A DNA stretch of 64,000 nucleotides from Echinicola marina (GCF_020463795.1 NZ_CP080025.1:4089501-4153500), one strand, 5' to 3'. Counted from the first letter of the stretch, positions 26,352-35,910 are shown. A program made the numbers and translations. The notes: generated from the letters alone by a model not told the origin.

Positions 26352-26542
26352 ATCATTTTAAATTTTGATTCGTTGCTTCGTTGCAACTCTTCGAAAATCC
26401 GATAATTACGTAAGGCAGACAAAAGACTGGTTCCGGTTAGGAACATTGAATACCGTTTATTCCGATTGGTTCAAAATGAACTGCCAATGGCATTTCATAT
26501 ATTTACAGTATACAAAAGGCATAGATGAAGCATAGATAAAGT

Positions 26543-26743
26543 ATGATCGAAACCAAAAGAGCCTGTATCTATCCAAAAGATGTACAGCGGATTACTGGTA
26601 AGAGTGAACGATACGGAAGGAAACTGTTGAAGAAGATCAGGGAGGAGCTCGCTAAAGACCCACACCAGTTTGTGAGTGTGGATGAGTTTTGCGAGTTCAC
26701 CGGCCTTGCACCGGCCATTGTTGAGCGTTACATCACCGATTGA
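26543..26743 (+). CDS. Small HTH-like protein
   Basis: 66 aa: IYPKDVQRITGKSERYGRKLLKKIREEL...HQFVSVDEFCEFTGLAPAIVERYI. It resembles a short DNA-binding protein seen near phage- or element-derived genes in Bacteroidota. It is divergent from the minus-strand cassette, so it may regulate it. TATATTTA at 26498-26505 could be a weak -7 element. Confidence 0.6.
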   Translation: MIETKRACIYPKDVQRITGKSERYGRKLLKKIREELAKDPHQFVSVDEFCEFTGLAPAIVERYITD

Positions 26744-26762
26744 TCTTGCCAGATGAAGGCAG

Positions 26763-27119
26763 TCAAACGGCACTAAAATCTATGACTCTTTGCCAATAAA
26801 TTTTAGCACTTTTTGCCACGATTTGAACCCAAAACGTAGGCTTTTTTGTATATTTACAGAGGTTTCGGAGTTCACCAAATGCACTCAAACCAGTTCGAAT
26901 AAATTGAGAACTGAACGGTGAACCCGCTGAAATTCGTTCTTGTAACTTACTGATACATAAAGATTTGCGTGGGGTGGTTGTAATCCTGCCACTATCCAAT
27001 AGTAAAGCCAAACGATAGATCTCTTCCAATTGATCTTGATCAGGTTCTGCCTCTGTGAAAGTCCTGAAATTATGGCACAGGTTGATAAAGTGGGTATGAT
27101 CGAAGTCAATGGGAACCAT
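26763..27119 (-). CDS. Hypothetical protein
   Basis: 118 aa, mixed helical sequence (FDHTHFINLCHNFRTFTEAEPDQDQLEEIYRLALLLDSGRI). No known domain was seen. Upstream on its strand is TTTGTATATTTA (27149-27160), a near match to the TAnnTTTG -7 element, which supports expression. It could also be a degraded gene; the C-terminus has unusual Trp/Lys-rich sequence. Confidence 0.4.
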   Translation of the reverse strand: MVPIDFDHTHFINLCHNFRTFTEAEPDQDQLEEIYRLALLLDSGRITTTPRKSLCISKLQERISAGSPFSSQFIRTGLSAFGELRNLCKYTKKPTFWVQIVAKSAKIYWQRVIDFSAV

Positions 27120-27237
27120 ATTAGTTGAATTGAATGACAGGCCTTTACTAAATATACAAAAGGATTTTCCTTTGCTGATAGTACTAGGTGATTTTTATAT
27201 AAATACTTATCTTTAATAGGACCATCATTTTTATGCT

Positions 27238-27915
27238 ATGTGCTATCATGTTTCCCTTAATAAGGACATCAAGACGGTAGAAAAGGATTTTGATAAGAAG
27301 GTTGCGGAACCGGATCGTTTTCAAAGTGGCTATCATCTCAACGGATTTGCCCAGCCCTATCTTCCTGTGCTCAGTACCCACGATAAAAAGGCCATCCATA
27401 TGTACCGGTGGAAACTGTTTCCCCATTGGGTGAAGGATGAATCTTCCTGGCGGGCCAATACCCTTAATGCCAAAGGAGAGGAACTGTTTGAAAAGGGGTC
27501 TTATAAGGCCTATTGGAAGAACAGGTGCTTGGTGATCTGCAATGGCTTCTTTGAACCTCACCATCCATACGGACAGAAGAAGGCACAGTCATATTACATC
27601 CGGCCCAAAGAAGGGGGGTACTTTACCTTAGGTGCGATCTATTCGGTATGGCATGATATTCCGACCTTTAGCATTATCACCGTACCGGCCAACCCCTTAT
27701 TGGAGGAAATCCATAATGAGAAAAAAAGGATGCCGCTGGTGCTGGATGGTGATCAGGCGGAAGCCTGGTTGATAGAGGATCTCAATAAGGATGAAATGAC
27801 TGACCTTATGGTCCCTTATCCAAATGACAGTAAAATGGAGGGATATCGGGTTATGGACGGTGTGACCAATTCCAGGTTGGATACCAATGTACCTGAAGTC
27901 CTTGAACCAATATAA
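27238..27915 (+). CDS. SRAP/YedK (HMCES-like) DNA-protein crosslink protein
   Basis: 225 aa beginning MCYHVSLN, so Cys2 becomes the N-terminal nucleophile after Met removal. Later blocks (RCLVICNGFFEPHH, FTLGAIYSVW, FSIITVPANPLLEEIHNEKKRMPLVLD) match the SRAP domain, including the conserved catalytic-region Glu and His residues. SRAP proteins bind abasic sites in single-stranded DNA covalently. It is convergent with the S24 repressor and adjacent to two translesion polymerases, so a role in DNA-damage tolerance is likely. Confidence 0.9.
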   Translation: MCYHVSLNKDIKTVEKDFDKKVAEPDRFQSGYHLNGFAQPYLPVLSTHDKKAIHMYRWKLFPHWVKDESSWRANTLNAKGEELFEKGSYKAYWKNRCLVICNGFFEPHHPYGQKKAQSYYIRPKEGGYFTLGAIYSVWHDIPTFSIITVPANPLLEEIHNEKKRMPLVLDGDQAEAWLIEDLNKDEMTDLMVPYPNDSKMEGYRVMDGVTNSRLDTNVPEVLEPI

Positions 27916-27931
27916 TCAACATGGCACCCTT

Positions 27932-28747
27932 TTATTTTTTATCGTTTGCCAACTGACATAGGGTTGCTTTAATTTCCCTGACATCCCTGCCCACCTGGTC
28001 CAAAGCGCTCAGTGGGTCAGGGATGTTTTCGGTAAAATAGCTATGGAATTTCCATACTTCCAACACATCCATTACGGCTACCTCATAGGGATCATAAATT
28101 GTATTCAGCGATTCCAAAAGCAGGCTTCGGTTTTCCTTGATGTGGTTAGTGACCAGCTTGAAGCTGATCCCTTCCTCTTTGGTCACCACGATACAGGGCA
28201 TTTTTTCCTTGATGCTGCTCCAGTCCTGTACAAACTCCCCAATTACATATGCCCCTTCTGGTACGGGCAACATGGAATCCCCTTCGGTAGGGAACATGCG
28301 GTATTTCCTGTTGGGGTCCAGCTGTGGCAGGTTGAATACCGGCAGCTGGCTGATAAAGCCCGGATCACTATATCCTGCCAGGTAGCCAGCCTTTGCCTTT
28401 ATGGGTACCAGTTCCACATTTTCCATATTATCGGGATTTACCGTGGTGGCCAAAATCCTGATGCTCCCACCTTTCAAATAGACATCGTTGCCTGCTTCCA
28501 GGTCCCTGATCCCCAATTCGGATAGCTCGGACAGGTCCACCTTGATCAGGGTGTCTATGCTCATCTTAAAAAAGTCTGCAAACATCACCATATCCACCAT
28601 GGCCGGTGTCTTCACGGAGCCGTTTTCATGGGCATTTAATTTGGGACGGGAAATGTCCAACTTTTCGGCCAGCTCTATCTGGGTCATTCTCTTGCGTTTA
28701 CGCAGGAATTTGATGTTGGAAGACCAAAAAAAGCTTTGATTTGACAT
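27932..28747 (-). CDS. XRE-S24 (LexA/CI-like) repressor
   Basis: 271 aa. The N-terminal HTH (MTQIELAEKLDISRPKLNAHENG, residues 21-43) is followed by a linker and an S24 peptidase-like domain. The nucleophile is Ser158 in EGDSMLP, the general-base candidate is Lys197 (SFKLVT), and Ala120-Gly121 (KAKAGYLAG) is a plausible autocleavage site. It is divergent from the Y-family polymerase gene, with only 70 nt between the start codons, so it probably represses that operon until DNA damage triggers self-cleavage. Confidence 0.85.
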   Translation of the reverse strand: MSNQSFFWSSNIKFLRKRKRMTQIELAEKLDISRPKLNAHENGSVKTPAMVDMVMFADFFKMSIDTLIKVDLSELSELGIRDLEAGNDVYLKGGSIRILATTVNPDNMENVELVPIKAKAGYLAGYSDPGFISQLPVFNLPQLDPNRKYRMFPTEGDSMLPVPEGAYVIGEFVQDWSSIKEKMPCIVVTKEEGISFKLVTNHIKENRSLLLESLNTIYDPYEVAVMDVLEVWKFHSYFTENIPDPLSALDQVGRDVREIKATLCQLANDKK

Positions 28748-28805
28748 ATTGTTTTGTTATTATTTATAACACAATAATGATATAATTATTATCAAAACTA
28801 CTAAA
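28748..28805. promoter_or_regulatory. Likely operator region between repressor and polymerase genes
   Basis: An AT-rich divergent intergenic region with two adjacent palindromes: GTTAT-TATTT-ATAAC (28756-28770), and AATAAT (28773-28778) with ATTATT (28785-28790). They are candidate sites for the S24 repressor encoded on the left. Confidence 0.55.
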
Positions 28806-28817
28806 TTGTTCGGACAA

Positions 28818-29972
28818 ATGAAAAGGAATGTGGTGCATTTTGATCTGGACACCTTCTTTGTCAGTGTCGCCCGGCTGACAAACAGTGCCCTCAATAATAA
28901 GCCAGTGATCATCGGTGGCAACTCGGACCGCGGAGTGGTGGCCTCCTGCAGCTATGAAGCCCGCAAGTTCGGGGTGCACAGTGCCATGCCCATGAAACTG
29001 GCCCGTAGGTTATGCCCCGCTGCCGTCTACCTGCAAGGGGATATGGACAGCTATAGTTACCATAGCCGTGTGGTGACCGATATCATCCGTGAAGAGGTGC
29101 CCGTAATGGAAAAGGCCTCCATCGATGAATTCTACCTGGACCTGACAGGGATGGACCGCTTCTTTGGTTGCAGTAAGTTCACGGCAGAACTGAAAAAGAA
29201 GATTCTCCATGAGTCAGGTTTGCCCATCAGCTATGCCCTGGCCTCCAATAAACTGGTGAGCAAGGTGGCCACAGAGGATGCCAAGCCCAATGGACAGATG
29301 GAAATCCCCTTTGGATATGAAAAGGGCTATCTGGCACCGCTGGCCATTGAGCGGATGCCGGGGATCGGGCTGAAGACTTCTTCCTTGTTAAGAAGGATGG
29401 GGGTGGAGACCATCAAGCTGCTTTCCGAAATCCCCGAGCCCATGATGCAGAACCTGCTGGGGAAAAACGGTATCAGCCTTTCGCGCAAGGCCAATGGCAA
29501 GGATGATACCCCGGTCATTCCCTATACCGAACAAAAAAGTATCGGCAAGGAAGAGACCTTTGAAAATGATACGATCAATATGGCCTTTCTGAACGGTGAA
29601 CTGGTACGGCTGACCGAAAGGGTGGCCTTCAGCCTGCGGAGCCAGCGAAGGCTATGTGGCTGTATTACGGTGAAGCTGCGCTATGCCAATTTCGATACGG
29701 TAAGCAGGCAGGCCATATTGCCCTATACTTCCAATGACGATGTCTTGCTGAACAAGGCCAAGGAGCTATTTGCCAAGCTCTATGATAGAAGGATGCTGGT
29801 CAGGCTGATAGGGGTCAAGGTCAGCCATCTGGTAGGAGGTTTCCAACAGATCAACCTTTTCGAGGATACCGAGGAGTATGTGCGCCTTTATCAGGCCATG
29901 GATGCCATCAGGGGGAAATATGGCTCACAGGCGGTAAGGAGGGCAGTGGGTATGAACACAGGAAGGAGATAA
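28818..29972 (+). CDS. dinB: Y-family DNA polymerase (DinB/Pol IV-like)
   Basis: 384 aa from ATG 28818 (MKRNVVHFDLDTFF); a TTG at 28806 could add four residues. Catalytic acids are Asp9 and Asp11 in HFDLDTFFVS and Asp103-Glu104 in SIDEFYLDL. The HhH region (ERMPGIGLKTSSLLRRMGV) and little-finger domain follow. It copies past lesions with low fidelity. It lies 2 nt upstream of a DnaE-type polymerase, forming a mutagenesis operon with a divergent S24 repressor. Confidence 0.92.
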   Translation: MKRNVVHFDLDTFFVSVARLTNSALNNKPVIIGGNSDRGVVASCSYEARKFGVHSAMPMKLARRLCPAAVYLQGDMDSYSYHSRVVTDIIREEVPVMEKASIDEFYLDLTGMDRFFGCSKFTAELKKKILHESGLPISYALASNKLVSKVATEDAKPNGQMEIPFGYEKGYLAPLAIERMPGIGLKTSSLLRRMGVETIKLLSEIPEPMMQNLLGKNGISLSRKANGKDDTPVIPYTEQKSIGKEETFENDTINMAFLNGELVRLTERVAFSLRSQRRLCGCITVKLRYANFDTVSRQAILPYTSNDDVLLNKAKELFAKLYDRRMLVRLIGVKVSHLVGGFQQINLFEDTEEYVRLYQAMDAIRGKYGSQAVRRAVGMNTGRR

Positions 29973-29974
29973 AA

Positions 29975-32899
29975 ATGTATCTGAACTGTAAGACTTACTT
30001 CAGCTACCGGTATGGGACCATCGGTACCCAGGAACTGGTGGACATGGCCAAGGCCAAAAAGGTGAAAGCACTGGCACTGACCAATATCAATAGCACGGCG
30101 GATGCCTGGGACTTTGTGGAGTTTTGCGGGAAAGCCCAGATCAAGCCCATAGTGGGGGCAGAGATCAGGAATGGCCAGAAGATGCTGTATATCCTGTTGG
30201 CCAAGAATGATGCAGGGCTGATGCATATCAACCGTTTTATAAGCCTGCACTTGATGGAAAAGCAGGACTTTCCAAGGATGCCAGATTTAAAAGAAGTATG
30301 GGTGATCTATCCCTTTGGTTCTAGACAGGTGGCCGAATTGGGAGAGAATGAACTGATGGGGATTCGGATCTCCCAATTGATCAAACTGTATAAGCAGGCA
30401 CCCGAAAAGCATCCTGAAAAGTGGGTGGTATGGCAGCCAGTTACCTTTCAGAACAGGACATATTTTAATTTGCACAAAATCCTGCGGGCCATAGACCTGA
30501 ATACTTTGCTCACCAAGCTTGGTCCCGGGGATCTGGCAGGAGAGGAAGAATACTTTGGCAATAAGCTGGAGCTCTGGAATGCCTATGCAGAATACCCCTT
30601 TATCCTCAAGCAGACCCTAAAGGTCATGGACAGTTGCGCTATAAGCATGGAATTGTATTCGGATAAGAACAAAAAGTACTTTAGCTCCTCCAAAGAGGAC
30701 GACCGTATCCTTTTGGAAAAGCTGGCCCTCGAAGGGATGAAGGTGCGCTATGGAGAAGGAAACGCCCTGGCACTGGAAAGGGTAAAGAAAGAACTGCGGA
30801 TCATCCATGAGCTGAACTTCAATGCTTACTTCCTGATCGTCCTCGATGTGGTGCGATACGCCCAAAGCAGGGGCTTCTTCTATGTGGGCAGGGGCTCGGG
30901 TGCCAATTCCATCGTGGCCTATTGCCTGAAGATCACCGATGTGGACCCTATCAAGCTGGACCTGTATTTTGAGCGGTTCCTGAATCCCCATCGTACCTCA
31001 CCGCCTGACTTTGATATGGACTTCAGCTGGCAGGACCGGGATGAGGTGATCGACTATATCTTTAAGCGCTATGGCAGGGAACATGTGGCCCTACTGGGGA
31101 TGTACTCAACCTTCCAGGGTAAGGCCATTATCAGGGAACTGGGGAAGGTGTTCGGCCTGCCCAAGCCGGAAATAGACCAACTGGTACGCCATAGGAAAGA
31201 TGCCAGTCCACCCGAGGATAAGATCCAGCGGGCCATACTAAAATACGGGGCATTGATGCAGGACTTTCCCAATTACCAAAGTATCCATCCGGGAGGGATG
31301 CTGATCAGTGAAGCGCCCATCTACCAGTACACGGCCATGGAACGGCCTCCCAAGGGCTTTAATACCGCACAGGTGGATATGTTCCTGGCCGAAAAGATCG
31401 GCTTGTTCAAACTGGATATCCTGAGCCAAAGGGGACTGGCCCATATCAAGGATACGGTAGGCCTGATCAAGGAAAACAGGGGAGTGGAAGTGGATATCCG
31501 GAAGGTGGAGGAATTCTTCAATGACCCCAAAGTGGCCGATCAGATCAGGAGGGCAGACACTATCGGTTGCTTTTATATCGAAAGCCCTGCCATGCGGCAA
31601 TTGCTCACCAAGCTACGCTGTGATGATTACCTGACCTTGGTGGCGGCCAGCTCCATTATCCGGCCGGGGGTGTCCCAGTCTGGCATGATGAAACAGTATA
31701 TCGAACGCTTCCATCATCCAGACAATATTCCCTACCTGCATCCCAAAATGAAGGAGCTGCTGGAGGAAACCTATGGGGTGATGGTTTACCAGGAGGACGT
31801 GATCAAGGTGGCCCACCATTTTGCGGGACTGGATATGGGCGAGGCGGATATCCTCCGCAGGGCCATGTCGGGCAAGTACCGATCCCATAACCGCTTTAAA
31901 CTGATAGAGGAAAAGTTCTTTGCCAACTGCAAGGAAAAGGGCTATCCCGATGAGATCAGTAGGGAGGTATGGAGACAGATGGAATCCTTTGGGGGCTATT
32001 CCTTTTCCAAGGCCCATTCGGCCTCCTTTGCCGTGGAAAGCTACCAGAGCCTTTTTTTAAAGACCTATTATCCCATGGAGTTTATGGTGGCCGTGATCAA
32101 TAATTTTGGGGGCTTTTACAGTACACGGTTTTACTTCCATGAACTGAAGAAGGCAGGGGCGAGGGTCTTTCCCCCATGTGTGAACGAGGGACAGTACCTG
32201 ACCTCCATCAGGGGAGATGTGGTCATCGTGGGCTTCGTGCATATCCAGAACCTGGAGAAGAAAACTGTAGCACGCATACTGGAAGTAAGGAAAAAGCATG
32301 GGGCTTATACTGGGTTGATAGACTTTATCGAGCGTACAAAGGTAGATGTCGAGCAGCTCAATATACTGATCAGGGTAGGAGCGCTGCGGTTTACGGGCAT
32401 GGAGAAAAAGGAACTGCTCTGGCATGCCAATTTCAAGCATAAACGGATGGAGAAAGCGCCGAGCAGTGAGGCGATCTTTGCGGAGGAGCCTATCGACTTT
32501 AGCTTGCCACAGTTTCCCAAGAAGCCCCTGGAAGATGCCTATGATGAGATCGAGCTGATTGGTTTTTCCCTGGATGATCCCTTTATGCTGGTGGACGATG
32601 ACAGACAAGGACTTTCCTATGTCAAAGAAATGCCCCAACTCGTGGGCAAGCAGGTATGTATGCTGGGCAGGATCGTGACCACCAAACCCGTGAGGACGGT
32701 ACGTGGTGACTATATGGCCTTTGGGACCTTTCTGGATGAAAGGGGAGACTGGCTGGATACGGTGCATTTCCCTCAGGTATTAAAAAAATACCCGCTGAAC
32801 TCAGGGGGATTTTATAGGCTTTATGGCAAGGTGGTAGAGGAGTTTGGTGTTTACGCCCTTGAGGTAAGTGCCTTGAGGAATGTGGGATTGCGGAAGTAA
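29975..32899 (+). CDS. dnaE2: DnaE2-like DNA polymerase III alpha subunit
   Basis: 974 aa, shorter than the replicative DnaE (~1150-1450). The N-terminal PHP domain begins KTYFSYRYG where active PHP domains carry HxH, so the metal site looks lost. The polymerase core has PPDFDMDF (343-350) with the catalytic Asp triad, and the C-terminus includes an HhH segment and an OB-like fold (VCMLGRIVTTKPVRT). Loss of PHP metal ligands and pairing with a Y-family polymerase fit an error-prone DnaE2. It is translated from a gene starting 2 nt after dinB. Confidence 0.9.
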   Translation: MYLNCKTYFSYRYGTIGTQELVDMAKAKKVKALALTNINSTADAWDFVEFCGKAQIKPIVGAEIRNGQKMLYILLAKNDAGLMHINRFISLHLMEKQDFPRMPDLKEVWVIYPFGSRQVAELGENELMGIRISQLIKLYKQAPEKHPEKWVVWQPVTFQNRTYFNLHKILRAIDLNTLLTKLGPGDLAGEEEYFGNKLELWNAYAEYPFILKQTLKVMDSCAISMELYSDKNKKYFSSSKEDDRILLEKLALEGMKVRYGEGNALALERVKKELRIIHELNFNAYFLIVLDVVRYAQSRGFFYVGRGSGANSIVAYCLKITDVDPIKLDLYFERFLNPHRTSPPDFDMDFSWQDRDEVIDYIFKRYGREHVALLGMYSTFQGKAIIRELGKVFGLPKPEIDQLVRHRKDASPPEDKIQRAILKYGALMQDFPNYQSIHPGGMLISEAPIYQYTAMERPPKGFNTAQVDMFLAEKIGLFKLDILSQRGLAHIKDTVGLIKENRGVEVDIRKVEEFFNDPKVADQIRRADTIGCFYIESPAMRQLLTKLRCDDYLTLVAASSIIRPGVSQSGMMKQYIERFHHPDNIPYLHPKMKELLEETYGVMVYQEDVIKVAHHFAGLDMGEADILRRAMSGKYRSHNRFKLIEEKFFANCKEKGYPDEISREVWRQMESFGGYSFSKAHSASFAVESYQSLFLKTYYPMEFMVAVINNFGGFYSTRFYFHELKKAGARVFPPCVNEGQYLTSIRGDVVIVGFVHIQNLEKKTVARILEVRKKHGAYTGLIDFIERTKVDVEQLNILIRVGALRFTGMEKKELLWHANFKHKRMEKAPSSEAIFAEEPIDFSLPQFPKKPLEDAYDEIELIGFSLDDPFMLVDDDRQGLSYVKEMPQLVGKQVCMLGRIVTTKPVRTVRGDYMAFGTFLDERGDWLDTVHFPQVLKKYPLNSGGFYRLYGKVVEEFGVYALEVSALRNVGLRK

Positions 32900-32915
32900 T
32901 CCTTCCATTAGGGGT

Positions 32916-34156
32916 TTAAAAACCACCTTCTTCATCAAACAAAAACCGAAAATTACCACCTTCATCAATCAGTCCATCGCGGATAATTGTCCTGCCATTT
33001 TCAAAAGTGCTTGTTCGGGCAAGCATAAGACCATTTCGATAGTCTTTTAGGAGGTCGTAGTTGAAGTCAAGGATAACTTGACCATTTATATCAATAAGAC
33101 CATAACGTCCTTCTTTTCTAACAATAGCCTTACCAGTATCCATTAATTGCCTGAGCGTCGGAGAAATCTTTTCGGTCTCATAGTGAAGGGGGATTTCAAA
33201 GTTAAATTTATCAAGATAGCTATACACTGAATCATAGGATGCTACAGTCCTCCCATTTTTATCGATCAATAAGATGGGGCTGTTGACCTGTTTTCGGACC
33301 AGGGCATGTCCTTTATAAAAGGGCGTTGCATAGGTGTATTCTGCAGGGATGACCAGTTCATTGGATGGGTTGATATAGCCTCGTTTCCCTTTGTTGTTGG
33401 TGACACGGGCCAAACCGCATGAAAAACGTGTTGGCTGTGCATGGTAGCTAAATGGAATGACGGTTTTACCTTCTTTATCAATAAATCCCCATTGGTGATC
33501 CTTGTTTTGGACGGAAGCAAGTCCTTCATAAAAACTCCCTGCATTTGGGAATTGAGGGGCTATTATGACATTCATGGATTTGTCCATATAGCCGAACAAA
33601 TGGTCTGGACTTTTGATGGTGGCTAGCCCTTCTGAAAATGGAAACATCCCCGAATCCTTTCCGAGAATACTGGACCACCTGAACAGGCCTTTTTCTGCAT
33701 TGGGGAACATGGTCAGGTAATCACCTTTGGTCAAGGTATCGATCGGTTGACCTGGAAAATCAAAATATAGGTAGGATAAGTTGGCACGGCCATCTCTATT
33801 CAATTGGGCTATTCCACCATTTTACTCCATTCCCATAATTCCCTTATTTCCAGTATGGTCTTGTTGGTTTTGGTATCCTTGATCAAATAGTTGTCTTCAT
33901 AGGTTTCCAAATAATAGCCCTTAATAATCTGAAAGGGGATTGTATTGAATAATTGTGGATTCCAGTTTATTACATGGAAACTGGAAGGGTTTTCTATATT
34001 ATACAAATGAATGGAAGTGTTGTTCTTGAGGGCTATATAGTCGCCATCGAAAGGCAGGTATTTCTTGTAGGAAATTTCTATCTGGCCTTCAAGTCGCGTT
34101 TGGGCCATTAATAAGATAGGACATAAGCTTAATAGTAATGATAATAGTCTTTTCAT
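32916..34156 (-). pseudogene. WG-repeat protein gene with a frameshift
   Basis: Two minus-strand frames join into one ~410-residue protein. The upstream part (34156-33809) encodes a signal peptide and 115 residues; the downstream part (33803-32916) holds repeated WG units such as GFIDKEGKTVI, GYINPSNELVI and YGLIDINGQVI, giving a beta-propeller-like secreted protein. Between them the reading frame changes near a run of four A (33820-33823 on +, TTTT). With a one-base change there the text reads WEWSK-NGGIAQLNRDGRANL continuously. It could be a true frameshift or a homopolymer sequencing error. Confidence 0.7.
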
Positions 34157-34181
34157 CTTTGCGGTAGTTTAATAAGTGGAC

Positions 34182-35132
34182 TCACTCTGAATTATTTTTA
34201 TACCTCCTCGTATCTTTCCGTACCCATATTTCCATGCCTTGTAGCATGGCATAGATGGCTTTTATGAGCCTTATCTTTTCTTGCAGGTGGGTGTTTCCCA
34301 ATAAGGGAAAGGTCCGATGTTGGTTGACATATATTTGCTGTAGAAAATCCAATCGTTCTTTAATCCGTTTGATGGATTCCTCTAAAGGGATATGGTACTG
34401 CATTTCCTTTAGTAAGACCAGGTTATGGAAGTCACCATCTCGTTTTTCCTTTTCAAAGGAGGATAGGTCATTGGAGAAACAAATGATTTCCGTGATAGTC
34501 TGGTAGAGTGGTTCCAGTTTGGGATGATGGAAGACCTGTGGAGATTGTTTATTGGATTGAAGATAGCCCAGCAGTTCTATGGCTATGCCAGCCCCTGAGC
34601 AATGCTTCAACTGGTGGACATATTTGATAATGGTCGGTGGTTTATTTTTTTGGAGGTTCTTTGCCTCCCATAGACCTGCTTTAAGGAATTTCCTAATGAA
34701 CTGGCTGAGCTGAATGCCCAAGCCAATTTTTCGAGCCCTGTCCCTGAACCACCCCCAGTGGATTTCCCAAAACAACTTGCCTATGGCATCATTATAATAA
34801 GCATGGATTCCCCTGTGGATATGGTCGTATTTTTTGATGAGCTCCTTCCAGAACTTTATTCTTGTTTGTCCTTTTAATTGATCGGCACGGTCATCAAGGC
34901 AAAACAGGACCAGGAACAATTTGGAAATCTGAAGCATTTCCTGTTTGTCTGCATTGGGAAATAGCCTCGCGGCAAATTTGTTCAGCTGCTGGTCATGGGT
35001 TTTCTTTCTTTCCTCATCATTTAGAAAAAAAATATGGGTTGCTGCCCATTCCCTGCAAAGTTGGTCTGCCACTTTAAAATGTGGATTGAGTTTTGAGCAC
35101 TGCTCCTCCTCGTACAGCTTTTCCTGCTTCAT
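34182..35132 (-). CDS. Class I terpene synthase (orphan)
   Basis: 316 aa, all helical. The Mg-binding aspartate motif is DDRAD (residues 80-84, in LFCLDDRADQL). The second metal motif is NDLSSFEKE (221-229), giving Asn221, Ser225 and Glu229 of the NSE triad. An RRY near the C-terminus fits the RY pair. These signatures are specific for class I terpene cyclases that ionise prenyl diphosphates. No prenyltransferase, cytochrome P450 or methyltransferase is adjacent, so the product is unknown. Confidence 0.85.
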   Translation of the reverse strand: MKQEKLYEEEQCSKLNPHFKVADQLCREWAATHIFFLNDEERKKTHDQQLNKFAARLFPNADKQEMLQISKLFLVLFCLDDRADQLKGQTRIKFWKELIKKYDHIHRGIHAYYNDAIGKLFWEIHWGWFRDRARKIGLGIQLSQFIRKFLKAGLWEAKNLQKNKPPTIIKYVHQLKHCSGAGIAIELLGYLQSNKQSPQVFHHPKLEPLYQTITEIICFSNDLSSFEKEKRDGDFHNLVLLKEMQYHIPLEESIKRIKERLDFLQQIYVNQHRTFPLLGNTHLQEKIRLIKAIYAMLQGMEIWVRKDTRRYKNNSE

Positions 35133-35316
35133 GACAAAAAAGAATTATAATTACCTTTAATAAACGGTTGCCCCTGCTAGCACTTTGAAAAATGGAGCCG
35201 TCATCAGGGAAGTAAACTAAATGTTCATGTGCTATGGAAGCAAATTATCAGTGGATAAGAATGGTTATTTTGCTAAAATGCTGTCCTGTGATGGACTTCT
35301 GAAAATGGATGTGTGC

Positions 35317-35910
35317 TTAGGATTTTATATTTAACCTTTTTAATGTTCGATCGATAGTGGAGACGGAACATTTGAACTTAAAGGCCAAATCTTTCATGGT
35401 CAAATCATTTTTTTCCTCCCGGAAACATTTGTGCATTATTTCAAGCCCTTTTTCTACCGGAAGGTTGGTGAGGTGTGACCAGGTGGTGTAATCATCCAAA
35501 ATATACCGGTTGATCGAGGTGGACAATGGGCTGATTTCCGGAAACTTATCCAATAGTTCTTTCTCTGCCAAGCAACTGAGCTCTAGGACCGTGCAGTAAG
35601 TGATGGCCTTAATGGCATAAGGGGAATGGCTCTGATTGAAATAACTCATCAGATCGCTGGCTATTTTTCCTTTCCTGAATACCGTAACCCGGTAATCCAT
35701 GCCTTTGGGTGAAGGATATAACATGGCCAGTTTGCCCCTGTAAACATAGCGCGCATTTTTCTCCACCTCATCAAAGGGTTTTAGGATAGTACCCTTTGGA
35801 TAGCTTTTTTTGACCAGGTAGGGGGCAATATGCTCATACACGGATAAATCCAATTGATGAAAACTATCAAACTCCTTTTTCAATTCTTCAGCGCTTAAAA
35901 ATCTGTTCAT
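35317..35910 (-). CDS. Crp/Fnr-family transcriptional regulator
   Basis: 197 aa with a cyclic-nucleotide-binding-like sensor (PKGTILKPFDEVEKNARYVYRGKLAMLYPSPKG...GKIASDL) and a C-terminal HTH (MKDLAFKFKCSVSTIDRTLKRL). Bacteroidota Crp/Fnr members of this size often lack the cAMP pocket residues and respond to stress or redox signals. The gene is divergent from the MauE-like gene, so they may share a regulatory region. Confidence 0.88.
   Translation of the reverse strand: MNRFLSAEELKKEFDSFHQLDLSVYEHIAPYLVKKSYPKGTILKPFDEVEKNARYVYRGKLAMLYPSPKGMDYRVTVFRKGKIASDLMSYFNQSHSPYAIKAITYCTVLELSCLAEKELLDKFPEISPLSTSINRYILDDYTTWSHLTNLPVEKGLEIMHKCFREEKNDLTMKDLAFKFKCSVSTIDRTLKRLNIKS

Noticed and set aside
12531-27119. 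Full conjugative transposon boundaries
   Set aside because: RteC, HTH and replication-type genes fit such an element, but no integrase, relaxase, transfer gene or paired att repeat was found in the window.
32057-32767. Long minus-strand ORF (236 aa) opposite dnaE
   Set aside because: It is antisense to an intact polymerase gene and shows no domain. It is a shadow of codon bias in the real frame.
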